Below, piece by piece: positions 4,316 to 5,188 of a DNA stretch of 5,188 bases (positions within the stretch are counted from its first letter, which is position 1; every line of letters starts with the position of its first letter). Source of the stretch: Enterobacteriaceae bacterium (GTDB taxonomy: Bacteria > Pseudomonadota > Gammaproteobacteria > Enterobacterales > Enterobacteriaceae); NCBI GenBank assembly GCA_022712475.1, contig JALAGK010000138.1, forward strand, positions 1 to 5,188, in the 5' to 3' direction. The notes beneath the pieces were generated by a model. That model was not told the origin of the DNA. It worked only from the letters and a program-made list of their open reading frames with translations, and did not search any database. The position numbers and the translations under genes were made by a program.

Positions 4316-5188
4316 TTACAGCGGGTCCACTTTCAGGCACGACACCGCGTGGCGAAAGTTTCCTTCCAGCAGCGGGCGCGTGAGCGCACACTCAGGCCCA
4401 GCTATCGGACAGCGGGTACGGAACACGCAACCTGACGGTGGATTAATCGGAGACGGCAACTCCCCTTCCAGCAGCTGAATAGTCTTATCACGCTCTTTAT
4501 CCGGGTCAGGTACGGGCACCGCGGACATCAACGCCCGGGTGTAAGGGTGCAGCGGATTACTGTAAACCTCATCGTAAGCACCTAACTCCACCGCGTGGCC
4601 CAGGTACATCACCAATACGCGGTCCGAGATGTGCTTCACGACCGCCAGGTCATGGGCGATAAAAATCAGCGACAGCCCCATTTCACGCTGCAACGTTTGC
4701 AGCAGATTCACCACCTGCGCCTGAATGGAAACATCCAACGCCGATACCGGTTCATCACAGATAATCAACTTCGGCTCCAGAATCAGCGCCCGCGCAATAC
4801 CGATACGTTGGCACTGGCCACCAGAAAACTCGTGTGGGTAACGGTTGATGAGGTTCGGTAATAGCCCGACTCGCATCATCATTTCCTTCACTTTGTCTTT
4901 GACCTGCTGGCGCGGCATTTTCGGGTGATAAGTGCGCAGCGGCTCTGCAATGATTTCACCGATGGTCATGCGAGGGTTAAGCGACGCCAGCGGGTCCTGA
5001 ATGATCATCTGAATATCTCTGCGTACATTGCGCCACTGTTCGGCATGCTTGCCGAGCAGATCGCGCCCTTGCCACGCCACACGCCCCCCGCTGGCTTTAA
5101 CCAGTCCAATGATTGCACGTGCAAAGGTCGAGTTACCGCAACCTGACTCACCGCCCACGCCCAGCGGATCACCCTCATACACACGCAA
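4316..5188 (-). CDS. oppF: OppF oligopeptide ABC transporter ATPase, 3' part (N-terminus outside window)
   Basis: Cytoplasmic nucleotide-binding subunit that pairs with OppD to drive peptide import through OppB/OppC from the binding protein OppA. The 290 visible residues match E. coli OppF (334 aa) from about residue 45; the first codon in the window (TTG) is internal. Visible motifs, in fragment numbering: P-loop GESGCGNST (13-21), Q-loop IIQDP (62-66), signature FSGGQCQR (121-128), Walker B LIICDEP (141-147), D-loop SALD (149-152), switch His179, and the oligopeptide-transporter C-terminal domain with HPYTRALMSAVP and four cysteines (254, 260, 267, 284), ending KVDPL. Remarkably, the Walker A lysine is Asn (codon AAC at 5134-5132), the residue before GESG is Gly-Gly rather than Val-Gly, and the usual Phe before the Q-loop Gln is Ile. 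If real, these should impair ATP binding at this site; sequencing error is a live alternative. Convergent with yciU, as in E. coli. Confidence 0.95.
   Translation of the reverse strand: MRVYEGDPLGVGGESGCGNSTFARAIIGLVKASGGRVAWQGRDLLGKHAEQWRNVRRDIQMIIQDPLASLNPRMTIGEIIAEPLRTYHPKMPRQQVKDKVKEMMMRVGLLPNLINRYPHEFSGGQCQRIGIARALILEPKLIICDEPVSALDVSIQAQVVNLLQTLQREMGLSLIFIAHDLAVVKHISDRVLVMYLGHAVELGAYDEVYSNPLHPYTRALMSAVPVPDPDKERDKTIQLLEGELPSPINPPSGCVFRTRCPIAGPECALTRPLLEGNFRHAVSCLKVDPL

Noticed and set aside
3835..4391. Minus-strand frames antisense to yciU and extending toward the 3' end of oppF
   Set aside because: They lie opposite a well conserved gene and its terminator, with no family resemblance.

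Overview
The window is an ordinary-looking piece of an enterobacterial (gammaproteobacterial) chromosome. It is recognisable as the yciA - tonB - yciI - yciY - cls - yciU - oppF neighbourhood known from Escherichia coli and its relatives. Most proteins align with E. coli K-12 homologues, as I remember them, over their full visible length and at the same length: ClsA 486 aa, YciU 109 aa, YciY 57 aa. Scattered substitutions, a longer TonB and the absence of kch argue against E. coli itself. A non-Escherichia member of Enterobacterales, perhaps Erwiniaceae such as Pantoea or Erwinia, fits, but the genus is a guess.

Layout. Bases 1-386 hold the 3' part of yciA (acyl-CoA thioesterase, +), which ends at a strong intrinsic terminator. 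tonB (-) converges on it and has its own terminator near 516-546. Between tonB and yciI is a divergent control region (about 1286-1507) with the tonB promoter and a probable Fur operator. yciI (+, GTG start) follows and carries an unusual 23-residue C-terminal tail. A perfect 10-bp hairpin separates yciI from the convergent small gene yciY (-), which lies where E. coli also carries kch; kch is missing here. The gap between yciY and cls contains promoter-like elements for both directions and a 31-codon reading frame whose stop overlaps the cls start (ATGA). cls (+) and yciU (+) are 37 bases apart, probably co-transcribed, and end at a strong terminator. The last 873 bases are the 3' part of oppF (-), the ATPase at the end of the oligopeptide permease operon, cut by the window edge.

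The genes do not form one pathway. They cover thioester hydrolysis, energy transduction to outer-membrane receptors, cardiolipin synthesis and peptide uptake. I see no mobile element, CRISPR array, RNA gene or plausible new multi-gene system. The points worth checking are a Walker A lysine-to-asparagine change in OppF, the altered YciI C-terminus, and the small frame overlapping the cls start. The first two could be sequencing errors, especially OppF, which lies close to the window end.
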